DNA of 64,000 nucleotides. Source: Agarilytica rhodophyticola (GTDB lineage Bacteria > Pseudomonadota > Gammaproteobacteria > Pseudomonadales > Cellvibrionaceae). A program made the translations under genes and the position numbers. This document shows positions 46,381-55,216 of this stretch, piece by piece. Positions within the stretch are counted from its first letter, which is position 1, and each line of letters opens with the position of its first letter. The DNA lies in the NCBI RefSeq assembly GCF_002157225.2, contig NZ_CP020038.1, forward strand, positions 5,672,501 through 5,736,500, written 5' to 3'. The notes under the pieces were generated by a model. It was given only the letters and a program-made list of their open reading frames with translations. It had not been told where the DNA came from and made no database searches.

Positions 46381-47373
46381 CTAGCTGAATTCAGATATCT
46401 TCACCGATCTTTTTTCCTGTATCGAAATATCCACTGCAAGGCTAAGTTTTAAACTCTCTAGTGCATCTTTATAATTTGACCTTATATTGGAAAGATCTCC
46501 AGTTTTGACCGCATGAATAAATGCTAGATTTTCTTCTAGTATGGCGTCGTCTTTAGAAAAGAAAGTTTGCTTTTCACCACTTAAGCTATGAATGTTCAGG
46601 TTCAAGCAGTGCTCATGAAATAAGAACTTTTTGTCTCTCGAAGAAAAATTTAGAAATAACCCTAACCCTACATCGGCAGTTCTAGAAAAACAGGACGTCA
46701 TCACATTCCCAACAGCTCCAGATTCTAAACGAAAATTCATCGTGATTGCATCATCAACATTAAAGTCATTAACATCATCAATAAAACCAGAAGCTGAAAA
46801 AGCTGAAACTTCATCCACTTCGCCGGCAATAAACCTAATGGCATCAAGAAAGTGTGTACATTGCTCTGTTAGCTGACCACCAGACATGCCTCTTTGTCGC
46901 CACCAATAAGGTGATGGTAAGTCTGAGCACCAACCGCCATTAATTAAAATCGGAGGCTCTTTAGTAAAAAAATCTTTCGCCATTTGTAATGTTTTACGGT
47001 AGCGACACATGTAACCCACACTGACTATAGTGCCTACTTTGTCAAGCGATTCCATAACTCGATGCGCTGCTGAAATTTCGATCCCAATGGGCTTTTCAAT
47101 AAACAGCGCTTTAACATAGTCAGCACACGTCATGACTATTTCGCTAAGTAAGAAAGGAGGAAGGCAGATATAAACAGCATCTAAATTTTCTTTCCTCAAC
47201 ATTTCTAAATAATTATCAAATACATAATAACTGACATTGTTTGAAACAAGACTGCGTGCTTTCTTTTCATTACGGCTACAAATTGCAACGATGAGTACAT
47301 CATCTATTTTCTTAAGTGCGTTAATATGCTGTCCGACAAAACCAGAGCCAATAATACCGATACGAAGAGTCAT
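46381..47373 (-). CDS. Gfo/Idh/MocA-family oxidoreductase
   Basis: The 330-residue cytoplasmic protein has the Rossmann motif IGIIGSGFVGQH, the lysine-bearing FIEKPIG motif and a WWRQRGMSGGQLTEQCTHFL substrate-domain segment. It lacks the Tat signal of the paralogue at 20354. Substrates of this family are sugars, inositols or sugar nucleotides; none can be chosen here. It is 15 bases downstream of a small membrane-protein gene on the same strand, so they are probably co-transcribed. Confidence 0.87.
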   Translation of the reverse strand: MTLRIGIIGSGFVGQHINALKKIDDVLIVAICSRNEKKARSLVSNNVSYYVFDNYLEMLRKENLDAVYICLPPFLLSEIVMTCADYVKALFIEKPIGIEISAAHRVMESLDKVGTIVSVGYMCRYRKTLQMAKDFFTKEPPILINGGWCSDLPSPYWWRQRGMSGGQLTEQCTHFLDAIRFIAGEVDEVSAFSASGFIDDVNDFNVDDAITMNFRLESGAVGNVMTSCFSRTADVGLGLFLNFSSRDKKFLFHEHCLNLNIHSLSGEKQTFFSKDDAILEENLAFIHAVKTGDLSNIRSNYKDALESLKLSLAVDISIQEKRSVKISEFS

Positions 47374-47388
47374 AATATTTATAAAAAT

Positions 47389-47694
47389 TTATTTGATGGA
47401 GATAGGTATAGAAAAAACCTGATAACTAACAAAACCAACCAAAGTAACAATAGATAAAACATCTATCGCGGTGTATAGCATATGTTTTTCGTATAAAACT
47501 TTTGTTTTTTTAATAAAGAGAGACATTATAGATAAAGCCAAATATGTGAATATTCCAAGTATAATTGCCTTTCCTTTGGCAGTATACAGCTGGGCTAGCT
47601 CTCCTATCACCAAAAGAGGAAATTGGGCAAAATAAACATATGCCAATAAAAAAATAATCCAACTTAAACAGAGTTGTATTAAAAAAGTATTCAT
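47389..47694 (-). CDS. Small integral membrane protein
   Basis: The 101-residue protein has three hydrophobic spans (LCLSWIIFLLAYVYFA, AIILGIFTYLALSIMSLFI, AIDVLSIVTLVGFVSYQVF) and no recognised family. It lies 15 bases upstream of the oxidoreductase gene in the same direction. Confidence 0.55.
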   Translation of the reverse strand: MNTFLIQLCLSWIIFLLAYVYFAQFPLLVIGELAQLYTAKGKAIILGIFTYLALSIMSLFIKKTKVLYEKHMLYTAIDVLSIVTLVGFVSYQVFSIPISIK

Positions 47695-47879
47695 TTATTA
47701 ATGATGCCCCTAAAAAAAGCTAAAGAGCTCCACATATAAAGATGCCAATGTCTACCATATAGAGTATGTATGTACTGTCTATTGAATGTGACGACTACAT
47801 TTATCATAAGACATCATATTTTGCACTTCGAAAAGGCATTGCTGACTATTTTTTAGCCCACCCAGATCTGTCGATACCG

Positions 47880-48480
47880 AAGAATATAACAAAAAGTTAG
47901 TAGGGTTCTCTTCTTTATAATAATTTTTCTCTATAAAGAACTATTTTTCTTATAACACTACTTACTAGTGACATTGTTAGTTACAAGTCGTTAGGAAAGA
48001 AAGCATAAAAATACGTTTACACAGTACATTTACATTACTTAACTTATTAGGAATACCTAATTATGACATTCACACCACTAACCGGCTTTTCGAACTCTGG
48101 CGATAATATCAAGCCTCGCGCTAGAGTCCAGAAAAAGCCGATGAAAACCTAAGCCGTCCACGCCATGGTCACCTTTCGCCTCCAATCATACATACGACCA
48201 TGGCGTTCAAACCCATTTACCTAGCGAGAGGCCTTGCCTACCTGAGGCTTCTAACATCGATCAAAAGTTTTTCTGCCTTAGCTTTGAGCTTTGATAGCCA
48301 TATATTTTAACGAGACACTTATCGAAAGATGTCGCTTTGTCTTGGATAAAATATGGGTGTCCTGTTTATTTTTCCCGTTGGTTTGGGATACTATTTTTTG
48401 TTTTTTATTGACTAAAAGCCTTATGGGTGACACCGTTTCTCTTCTTCCACTACCAACTGAGCCAGAATTGGTTAATCAAA
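47880..48480 (+). repeat. Micro-ORF repeat element, copy B, with extended 3' part
   Basis: The leader, micro-ORF and hairpins match copy A: CGCCATGGTC (48161-48170) pairs with GACCATGGCG (48196-48205), and the AGGCCT/AGGCTT hairpin follows. The copy runs on through a downstream segment (AGCCATATATTTTAACGAGA onward) that is also in copies C and D and again at about 53426-53620. It ends in a SymE-like fragment (WLIKAG codons near 48470) joined to the chimeric ADP-ribosylglycohydrolase gene. Confidence 0.65.
48063..48152 (+). CDS. 29-residue microprotein, copy B
   Basis: The peptide begins MTFTPLTGFSNSGDNIKPR and ends QKKPMKT, same length and stop position as copy A. Most differences from copy A are at charged residues. 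The ATG is preceded by the same AGGA-containing leader. The function is unknown. Confidence 0.45.
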   Translation: MTFTPLTGFSNSGDNIKPRARVQKKPMKT

Positions 48481-48493
48481 GCGGGATTTTAAA

Positions 48494-49282
48494 ACGATCA
48501 ATTTAAACAAGTACAGGGGATGCTTCCTTGGACTAGCAATGGGAGACGCATTCGGCGCACCATACGAAGGTGGGCCATTAGAACAATTACTATGGAGAGC
48601 CATTGGCAAAACAAAAGATGGTAAACTTAGATATACCGATGACACTCAAATGACGATAGACCTAGCAGAATCATACCTTTATAACGACACAATCGACCAG
48701 AATCATTTAGCACAAACGTTTGCACAGAGCTATCGGTGGTCAAGGGGATATGGCCCTTCCACTTCGCAATTGTTAAGGCTCATTAAGAAGGGAAAAAACT
48801 GGAGAGAAGCCAACAAAAAGAAATTTAAAACAGGGTCATTTGGGAATGGCGCAGCAATGAGGGCGCCCATCCTAGCGATGTGCTTTCCTTACAACGTTCA
48901 AACATTACTAAACAGCGTCATTAAAAGTGCTGAAATCACTCATGCCCATCCTTTAGGTATTGAAGGCGCCAAACTTATAGCACGGGCAACTCAAGCAGCA
49001 TTTCAAGACATTGAACTGCATGTGAATCAGATTAAGCGGTACGAAGCAGGTACAGCACAGCCTACCTTAGAGACACTTGTAAGACTGGCTAAAGAACTCA
49101 ATACAACGCTGGATGATTTGGTATTCGGAGAAGATCACCGAAGCCCTGACGATGAGTTAAAACTGCAATTTGAGGCACTAAGCCAATTTGATGAGAGTGA
49201 ACGGATGGTCGCTAAGGAACTACTGGAAAGTCTGATTCTTAAGCACAATGCCAAACGCGCATTTGCTGACAAACTAGCTTAA
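48494..49282 (+). pseudogene. ADP-ribosylglycohydrolase fragment fused to XRE regulator fragment
   Basis: The first about 170 codons are nearly identical to the gene at 53757, including GDAFGAPYEGG and YTDDTQM, but the start codon is lost (ACG at 48494) and the 3' catalytic GGDTDT block is absent. At 49009 the text switches to the C-terminal part of an XRE regulator (NQIKRYEAGTAQPTLETLVR, then a charged helical tail). An ORF from ATG 48539 still spans the join (247 residues). Both parents are truncated, so this is most likely a recombination product without enzymatic function, although a fused protein could be made. Confidence 0.75.
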
Positions 49283-49354
49283 TTAAAAGGCGCTGATCAA
49301 GGGTGCGCCAACACCCAGGACCAGCTATCACAACAACCTGTATACGAGGTTATT

Positions 49355-49570
49355 ATGAGTAACGAGAATGATACACAAGCTTCGCGCTTGGCTAAAACTC
49401 TTAATCAACAACGGCAGCTAAAAGTCAGGGAGGCTTACCACTCCTACCAACTGAGCCAGAACTGCCACCAACGCACGCCCATTGGTGAGATTCATCTTAA
49501 AGGCCACTGGTTAATCAAAGCGGGATTTGAGATTGATTCGCCAGTAAAGGTCAGAGTAAGGTCAGAGTGA
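49355..49570 (+). pseudogene. SymE-family toxin gene, frameshifted by a small tandem duplication
   Basis: The ATG at 49355 has GAGG 6 bases upstream and is the only SymE copy here with an intact start. It shows the SymE AbrB-like core (GEIHLKGHWLIKAGFEID, then SPVKVRV). An 11-base tandem duplication (AAGGTCAGAGT at 49547-49557 and 49558-49568) shifts the frame and stops it at 71 residues; without it the text would continue MEGCLVLTRE and stop, as in the copy ending at 57592. SymE is an SOS-linked toxin-like protein often found in Rhs loci. Confidence 0.75.
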
Positions 49571-49624
49571 TGGAAGGGTGCTTGGTGTTGACTAGAGAAT
49601 AAATAATTATTAAGGCCTATATAG

Positions 49625-49849
49625 ATGACAATAACCTCGGCTACCTTTTTCGGAACAGCATTTATTATTTTCGGGATTTATATTGTTATCAAAAAGCGTG
49701 TTACTATCTCTTGGGGAGAAAGTGACACAGCCCCAGAAACTCAATATAAAGGAGCAAAGGCTATAGTCATCGGGTTAATATCCATTTTCATCGGATATTT
49801 GATAATAACCAGTGATACCTTTTCTCGGTATACAATATTAACCCTGTAA
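49625..49849 (+). CDS. Small membrane protein, hypothetical
   Basis: The 74-residue ORF has an ATG with AAGG about 9 bases upstream and two hydrophobic spans (FFGTAFIIFGIYIVI and AIVIGLISIFIGYLII). It overlaps the convergent immunity-like gene by 12 bases. It might be a further immunity or a remnant; no family is recognised. Confidence 0.45.
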   Translation: MTITSATFFGTAFIIFGIYIVIKKRVTISWGESDTAPETQYKGAKAIVIGLISIFIGYLIITSDTFSRYTILTL

Positions 49850-50221
49850 AACTTCCTTACTCAATGCAGTATTTTTTACCAAGGAAGCCGCAACAACGCC
49901 AACCAAACAAATCACATAAAATGCCATAGGGATCAAGAACGATTCAAAAATATTTGCTAAGTACATCGCGGCACCCGCCAAAAGTGACGAAGTAAGAAAG
50001 GTCGCCCAAAAACAAATCGAAACAGATTGCTCAGGCCATTTTCTCGCAACTAACGAACAAAGAATGGATGCACTTAGCACTCCAGCAATAAATAAAGACT
50101 CCTCGCCAGTAAAGATACTCCCAACTTTATAAATCAAAGCTGTTAAAGGGGCCGAAAGTAGAAGCAAGAAAATAAACAAAGCTCCTATAACTAATAATAA
50201 TTTTCTCTTCGTATTAATCAT
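49838..50221 (-). CDS. Candidate immunity protein with four membrane spans (module 5)
   Basis: The 127-residue protein has four hydrophobic segments and overlaps the end of the orphan toxin by 4 bases (ATGA), the usual toxin-immunity coupling in Rhs loci. An inner-membrane immunity protein would suit a toxin acting on the membrane or from the periplasm. No family is recognised. Confidence 0.6.
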   Translation of the reverse strand: MINTKRKLLLVIGALFIFLLLLSAPLTALIYKVGSIFTGEESLFIAGVLSASILCSLVARKWPEQSVSICFWATFLTSSLLAGAAMYLANIFESFLIPMAFYVICLVGVVAASLVKNTALSKEVLQG

Positions 50222-50703
50222 CTACTTGCCCCATCAATTGCAGAATCGAGTACAGATTGGCGATTTTGTAATGCTCTATAAGCTTGACCCGAAAGTCCTG
50301 AATTTGTAGCAATAAAGTCGTTAAATTGCCTTGCCGTAAATGGAACAATTTTCCCAAGATCAACTTTTAATCCCAACTCCACACCAGACAACTTCAATGA
50401 TGTACCAACAGAAACCGACACTCCAAATAAACGACCATCTTTATCAATATTCCCAGATACTGAGTAGATTCCCGACGACACAGAATATTTAGCATAGGCA
50501 TCACCGGTCTGATCTACACCAAATTTATAGTTCCCCTTCCTTAACAAACCCTCAACAGTTAAAGGTGAGTCTTCAGCAAAAAACAACTCTTCAATTAACT
50601 GATTTTCTTCCGAGCTATTTTTAAAGAAGCGAGTAATTTTGCCTCGCAAACCTCCGTCCGCCTTTTGTGCAGCAGCCCTCCCCTTATCAGTCGCCGAATT
50701 CAA
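50218..50703 (-). CDS. Orphan Rhs C-terminal toxin module 5
   Basis: The ORF shown begins at a TTG inside ALNSATDKG, but the frame is open upstream through the shared pre-toxin segment (50704-50862) to a stop at 50938. The variable part (GGLRGKITRFFKN, then a strand-rich middle with SSGIYSVSGNIDKDGRLFGV and a helical tail) matches no family I know. It has no promoter or start signal of its own, as expected for a displaced tip that must recombine with the main Rhs gene. Its immunity gene follows with a 4-base overlap. Confidence 0.65.
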   Translation of the reverse strand: MNSATDKGRAAAQKADGGLRGKITRFFKNSSEENQLIEELFFAEDSPLTVEGLLRKGNYKFGVDQTGDAYAKYSVSSGIYSVSGNIDKDGRLFGVSVSVGTSLKLSGVELGLKVDLGKIVPFTARQFNDFIATNSGLSGQAYRALQNRQSVLDSAIDGASR

Positions 50704-50862
50704 AGCATAAACAATCGCCCCAGATTTCGCGCCATTGGCAAACTTACCACCACTTAATACTGAAGAGGTGCCGCCTACCAGTGCCGATATAATAACACCT
50801 TGAGCAAAGGCTGGGACGCTACCGTTGCCTCCTGGAGTGTAGGATGAGGTAGCGGAGGAGAA
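50704..50862 (-). repeat. Pre-toxin segment copy, module 5
   Basis: This in-frame copy encodes SYTPGGNGSVPAFAQGVI, then SALVGGTSSVLSGGKF and ANGAKSGAIVYALNS, nearly identical to the main Rhs gene (about 59950-60120). It provides homology for exchange of toxin tips. Confidence 0.8.
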
Positions 50863-50994
50863 ACTTTTAAGCTCAGGTCTTGAGTTTTGCCTTTTTCTAA
50901 ATCCAGCTAGCTCAAGAATAAAATGAGAATATTCATCTTATACAGCGTATATTCCGCCAGGAAGCACCACACACAAAGCCTCTTAAAAAATTAA

Positions 50995-51149
50995 TCTCAA
51001 CATAAAGGAGACTTACCATTCCTACCAACGCACAACCATTGGGGAGATTCACCATAAAGGCCATTGGTTAATCAAAGGGGGGAGCGATTGATTCGCCTGT
51101 GAAGTTTAGAGTCATGGAGGGGTGTTTGGTATTAACTAACGAGTCGTAA
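50995..51149 (+). pseudogene. SymE-family fragment
   Basis: The conserved core (GEIHHKGHWLIK) is present but the start is missing and an insertion near GGGGGG (51079-51084) breaks the frame before the MEGCLV tail and TAA. It lies upstream of, and divergent from, toxin module 5. Confidence 0.6.
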
Positions 51150-51158
51150 AAACTAAAA

Positions 51159-51187
51159 AGGCACTCGATAATTTTTGTCGAATGCCT
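51159..51187 (-). terminator. Terminator after the module 4 immunity gene
   Basis: AGGCACTCGA (51159-51168) pairs with TCGAATGCCT (51178-51187) with one mismatch; on the minus strand TTTTTAG follows. Confidence 0.6.
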
Positions 51188-51262
51188 GTCCAGGTTATTT
51201 CTATTAGCACGGCAGTCGGGATTTAACGAGAATGGATAATAAGCCTTGGGAAGTGGTTTAAC

Positions 51263-51661
51263 TCAAGGAAGAAACTTATCACTTTCATCCCATTGATTTG
51301 AGTACTTTTTTATCTCAAGCCAATAAGAATGAGGAATATTTGCAATACAAATTGCCTTTTCGTTATTTGGCCATTTCAATAAAAGCCTACCATCCTGATT
51401 GCCCCCGTCAAACCAAACATATTCAAGGCCTTTTAGATCCTCTCTAAACTTTATGCCAGAGTTATTTGTATAAGAAACAGTATGATCCACTGCGTACAAG
51501 ACAAATTCCCCCCAATATTTTCCTGTATCACTATAAATTCGAAAATCTAGCCCCTTCTCGTCGAGATCTAAGCCTTTGGAAACTGTATTGTCACAATCCA
51601 TAGCATGGCAACCTGTCAATAAAAAATATGTGCACAAAAAAGACAAAATTTTCACTTTCAT
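51263..51661 (-). CDS. Candidate immunity lipoprotein (module 4)
   Basis: The frame is open to 51796, but ATG 51661 begins a lipoprotein signal (MKVKILSFLCTYFLLTGC), so I choose it (132 residues). The mature part has strand-rich text (YWGEFVLYAVDHTVSYTN, GLEYVWFDGGNQDGRL). It lies 19 bases after the end of the module 4 toxin remnant. A periplasm-facing lipoprotein suits immunity to a toxin that acts there. No family is recognised. Confidence 0.55.
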   Translation of the reverse strand: MKVKILSFLCTYFLLTGCHAMDCDNTVSKGLDLDEKGLDFRIYSDTGKYWGEFVLYAVDHTVSYTNNSGIKFREDLKGLEYVWFDGGNQDGRLLLKWPNNEKAICIANIPHSYWLEIKKYSNQWDESDKFLP

Positions 51662-51680
51662 ATTTCTGCTCCTGCTGCAT

Positions 51681-52203
51681 CTAAAACGAGGGCGAAAACA
51701 TGTAGCCCATGTACTTCGCTGAATCTTCATATCTTTGTTGTCTTGCCAGAAAAGAGCCAATATTCCTATACAAAGAAATGCCCGAACCACCACCAACCAT
51801 TCGGCTCAATATAGACGAAGGCGTTGTCCAAAAATCATTTGAATAGTTGATGCCGGTGACGCTATTAAACACTCCAGCAGCGGTAGTCGCACACTGACAA
51901 GTAAAAATATTGTAATAGTTACTATCAGCATGCCCTAACATAGATAATGCTTGTTTAAACTGGCCTTCGGATATATTCACCGTATGGATTCCACCGATAA
52001 GTTTACCGGCTACCAACTTGTCGTATACCCGAGAGTCATCCCTAATCTCACCATCCGCAAACGGCGCGTGCTTTTCCGGATAAAAACCTTTAACAATTCT
52101 GTTTCCATTTTAATCAGTTAAAACAATAAATGCATGACCAACTAGATCATCTGCATCCACCAGTTTTGCACCAAGCCCTATCGTGTATCCCTTTTGTGCA
52201 TGA
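51681..52203 (-). pseudogene. Broken orphan toxin with papain/LRAT-like features (module 4)
   Basis: In one frame it reads GAKLVDADDLVGHAFIVLTD, then an in-frame TAA, then NGNRIVKGFYPEKHAPF and a C-terminal domain with NYYNIFTCQCATTAAGVF. The GHAF..., GFYP and NxFxCQCAT pattern is that of permuted papain-like (LRAT/NlpC-type) toxin domains, with the catalytic His and Cys in that order; this is by-eye inference. The frame closes directly upstream (stop near 52205), so it lacks a start and a pre-toxin segment. A fragment of 111 residues remains open (51681-52016). Confidence 0.6.
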
Positions 52204-52209
52204 GGTTAT

Positions 52210-52680
52210 TTATAGGTTCTTGTAGGCTAAATCTTGAATTCCCATATTATCTAATAAGATGCTGGATTCCTCAAAACTCACATTTATGACCCGACCTTCA
52301 ATCATGCGAACAATTATATAGTCGCCTTTGCCAGGCGAATCTTTATCGTCAATTTTAAAAACCAGCCTCGAAGATTGACCTGCGCAGGAAGGGCTCACGA
52401 CAATCAACGAGACCCCTTCCAATAATTGATCGATGCTCGATATGTATTTTAATAACCTAGTTGTAATTTCCTCATCTGGTATACCTTATTTTTTCATTTC
52501 GTGAGAGAGATAACGCAGATTAAAATATTGTGCTGTATTCGCGTCAAGCTCAGTTATGCGACCAATATAATCTTGGAAAAAATTAACGTTAGACTCGCAA
52601 TCGGCATCTCCACCTTCAGCATTGGCATTCAGTCCCCAAGTAGTGAGAAAACAAGCTAAAACTACTATCAACTTAATCAT
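52210..52680 (-). pseudogene. Broken immunity gene of module 3
   Basis: The ATG at 52680 overlaps the toxin stop codon by one base and begins a signal peptide (MIKLIVVLACFLTTWGLNA). The frame reads to SHEMKK, hits a TAA (about 52486), and continues in the same frame as GIPDEEITTRLLKYISSIDQ and on to QDLAYKNL before TAA at 52210. A single nonsense codon therefore splits what was a 156-codon gene. No family is recognised. Confidence 0.65.
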
Positions 52681-53345
52681 CAGCAACCCTTAAAATTTCT
52701 AGCCATGCATTGCTCAACGTAATTCGTTGACCCAGATCGGTATTGCTGACCTGCTTGACCGGCTCTTGTTTGCATTATGTAGTGAACTTGATCTATGTTG
52801 ATTGAACCACTAAAGCTAGGGAAGTGCTTACCTACATCGTAACCCCAAAAACTATTCGAATAGTGGAGTTTTCAAGAAAGGGAGGTTGATGAAAAGTCAC
52901 TCAATGTAAACTGAGCACCTCTAATATCAATACCTAAGGACGTGAGTTTTGCACCTAAACCGGAAAACTGACCCTCGCCTTTAACAAAGCCATACGTGCC
53001 AGAAATTTTTCCATCCTGATCAAATGAAACTGATGCTGCTCCAAGGTCCACACTAAGCTCAATGCCCCCCGAAGACAACTTACCCTTAATATAGCCATTT
53101 AACTCGATCTCAACTTCACCTTTCAAAAGATCAGATTTCACCTTTTGTGCAACCTCCCTCTCCTTATCAGCTACCGAATTCAAAGCATAAACAATCGCCC
53201 CAGATTTCGCACCATTGGCAAACTTACCACCACTTAATACTGAGGAGGTGCCGCCTACCAGTGCCGATATAATAACACCTTGGGCAAAGGCCGGGAAATT
53301 ATCTTGTCCGCTGCCTCCTAGGGCGTAGGATGAGGCGGCAGGCAT
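52680..53345 (-). pseudogene. Broken orphan Rhs toxin module 3 with pre-toxin segment
   Basis: It encodes a pre-toxin segment (ASSYALGGSGQDNFPAF, then the shared VIISALVGGTSSVLSGGK text) and a variable part rich in glycine and beta-strand residues (NGYIKGKLSSGGIELSVD, ISGTYGFVKGEGQF). A TGA at 52872-52874 interrupts it; the frame then continues as KLHYSNSFWGYDVGKHF to TNYVEQCMARNFKGC and stops at 52680. The 3' half therefore lost its connection by one nonsense mutation. The toxin activity is unknown. Confidence 0.65.
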
Positions 53346-53425
53346 AGTTGCAGAAACAACACCAACCGTCGTGGGCGTTCATTGGGCAAATGTATCGTTT
53401 TAAGGTAAGCGGCTATTAACAGCTA
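53346..53425 (-). pseudogene. Rhs core fragment upstream of module 3
   Basis: The text matches the main Rhs gene around NSRLAQNDTFAQWAPTVAG but with CAA changed to TAA and TGG changed to TGA, and with the stretch between GIVSA and AASSY deleted. It shows that the module once carried a longer piece of the Rhs pre-toxin region. Confidence 0.65.
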
Positions 53426-53690
53426 TATATTTTAACGAGACCCCCATACAAAGATATTGCTTTACCTCGGATAAAATATAAGTGTTTTGTTTATTTTTCC
53501 CTTTGGTTTGGGATACTATTTCTTGTTTTTTATTGACTCAAAGTCTAATGGATGCCACTGTTTATCTTCTTCTCCTAATAATTGAGCCAAAATTGGTTAA
53601 TCAAAGCGAGATCTGAGATTGATTCGCCGATGAAGGTCAGGGTTATGAATGGATATTTTGTATTGACCAGCAAACATTAACAACAGAAAG
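53426..53690 (+). repeat. Copy of the 3' part of the micro-ORF element plus a SymE fragment
   Basis: About 200 bases match 48290-48480 (AGCTATATATTTTAACGAGA onward), then a degenerate SymE tail (WLIKARSEIDSPMKVRV, ending VLTSKH and TAA near 53680). The leader and micro-ORF are absent. Together with the next gene it forms the second copy of a duplicated block. Confidence 0.6.
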
Positions 53691-53756
53691 TCCTAGCCAT
53701 ACTCAATGACTAAGACTTTTTATTTTTTCCCACTAATTTGTATCTGGATTTTAAAA

Positions 53757-54680
53757 ATGATCAGTTTAAATAAGTACAAGGGATGCTTCCTTGGACTAGC
53801 TATGGGAGACGCATTTGGCGCACCATACGAAGGGGGGCCATTAGAACAATTACTATGGAGAGCCATTGGCAAAACAAGAGATGGTAAACTTAGATATACC
53901 GATGACACTCAAATGGCGATAGACCTGGCAGAATCATACCTTTATAACGACACAATCGACCAGAATCATTTAGCACAAACGTTTGCACAGAGTTATCAGT
54001 GGTCAAGGGGATATGGCCCTTCCACTTCGCAATTGTTAAGGCTCATTAAGAAGGGAAAAAACTGGAGAGAAGCCAACAAAAAGAAATTTAAAACAGGGTC
54101 ATTTGGGAATGGCGCAGCAATGAGGGCATCCATCCTAGCGATGTGCTTTCCTTACAACGTTCAAACATTACTAAACAGCGTCATTAAAAGTGCTGAAATC
54201 ACTCATGCCCACCCTTTAGGTATTGAAGGCGCCAAGCTTATAGCACGGGCAACTCAAGCAGCATTTCAAGACTTAGACAACGAGAAAATCCTGGCGGAGC
54301 TATTCCACCAATGCCAATCAAAAATCTACAAAGATAAAATCATTTTTTGCACTGAGGCTTTAAACAAGCCAAACATAAAGGTCAGTGAAATAAAAAAACA
54401 ATTAGGTAATGGAATAGCAGCTCCGCAATCATGTGTTACTGCTATTTACTTTTCATTACAATTCCGCGACCAGAAATTTAACTCAATGTTAAATAAAATA
54501 ATAGGACTGGGGGGAGATACTGACACAATAGCCTCTATGGCCGGATCAATTTGGGGAGCATTTAATGGGAACCAGAGCCTAAACCAAGAAGCCAAAAACA
54601 TCGAGAAATGGGAAAAAATTGACCAGATCTCAAAAGATTTATTTGAAAGGATTCATCCAAAACACCATCAAACTCTTTAA
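53757..54680 (+). CDS. ADP-ribosylglycohydrolase (DraG/ARH family)
   Basis: I choose ATG 53757 (MISLNKYKGCFLGLAMGDAF) because the family starts there; the frame runs back to 53706. The 307-residue protein has the magnesium-binding motifs YTDDTQMAI and GLGGDTDTIASMAGSIWGA, plus GSFGNGAAMRASIL. It should remove ADP-ribose from proteins or small molecules. In a toxin island it could protect against an ADP-ribosylating toxin, or be a captured housekeeping gene; no such toxin domain is seen in this window. The first 520 bases are duplicated at 48494. Confidence 0.88.
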   Translation: MISLNKYKGCFLGLAMGDAFGAPYEGGPLEQLLWRAIGKTRDGKLRYTDDTQMAIDLAESYLYNDTIDQNHLAQTFAQSYQWSRGYGPSTSQLLRLIKKGKNWREANKKKFKTGSFGNGAAMRASILAMCFPYNVQTLLNSVIKSAEITHAHPLGIEGAKLIARATQAAFQDLDNEKILAELFHQCQSKIYKDKIIFCTEALNKPNIKVSEIKKQLGNGIAAPQSCVTAIYFSLQFRDQKFNSMLNKIIGLGGDTDTIASMAGSIWGAFNGNQSLNQEAKNIEKWEKIDQISKDLFERIHPKHHQTL

Positions 54681-54783
54681 ACCTTCTTCCCACTTCTAGA
54701 GAATCAGGCGAGAGAGTAAAAGCCTTTGGAGTGTCAGAAAAATGGGGGATATCGATCTGACCTTTTTTGCGTTTTTTACTCAT

Positions 54784-55125
54784 TTATTTTTTATTCATAA
54801 ATCCATAACCGTATATGAAAATAGTAAACGAAAATAAAAAAAAGAATATAGAATAATATAATGATTGACCATGAGAAAAAAATGTAACTACAGCACTTAC
54901 AGTAGCAGCAAGAAACAACCTAACTCTACCAATATCTAATAAAATATTATTAAATGAGAAGCTATATTTTTTGACAAGTAAAAAATAAACAATTCCCCAA
55001 GCAATTAGCGGGAAATACCAATTACTAGAAATTCCCATATATGCAACAATCATTGCCCACTGAAGAAATAAAATAAATATAATTAGATAATAGTTTTTAT
55101 TCTTATCACTCAAACCAATCACCAA
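54784..55125 (-). CDS. Membrane protein, possible immunity
   Basis: The 113-residue protein has about four hydrophobic spans (YYLIIFILFLQWAMIVAYMG, YFPLIAWGIVYFLLV, LFLAATVSAVVTFF, YSIFFFLFSFTIFIYGYG). It follows the Sel1-like immunity gene of module 2 by 91 bases on the same strand. No family is recognised; it may be the immunity gene of a lost toxin. Confidence 0.5.
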   Translation of the reverse strand: MVIGLSDKNKNYYLIIFILFLQWAMIVAYMGISSNWYFPLIAWGIVYFLLVKKYSFSFNNILLDIGRVRLFLAATVSAVVTFFSHGQSLYYSIFFFLFSFTIFIYGYGFMNKK

Positions 55126-55216
55126 CTATATGATATATTTCTCTTGGGGAATAGGTATCTTTCTGAAAAACGATAATTGGATCAGTAGACCTGACCCCGT
55201 TTGTTTCTTTCTTAGG

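Noticed and set aside
54562-54783. 73-codon minus-strand ORF (MSKKRKKGQIDIPHFSD...)
   Set aside because: It starts right after the stop of the membrane-protein gene and its first about 40 residues look protein-like, but it has no ribosome site and its end overlaps the ADP-ribosylglycohydrolase gene. It could be a remnant; support is too weak to list.
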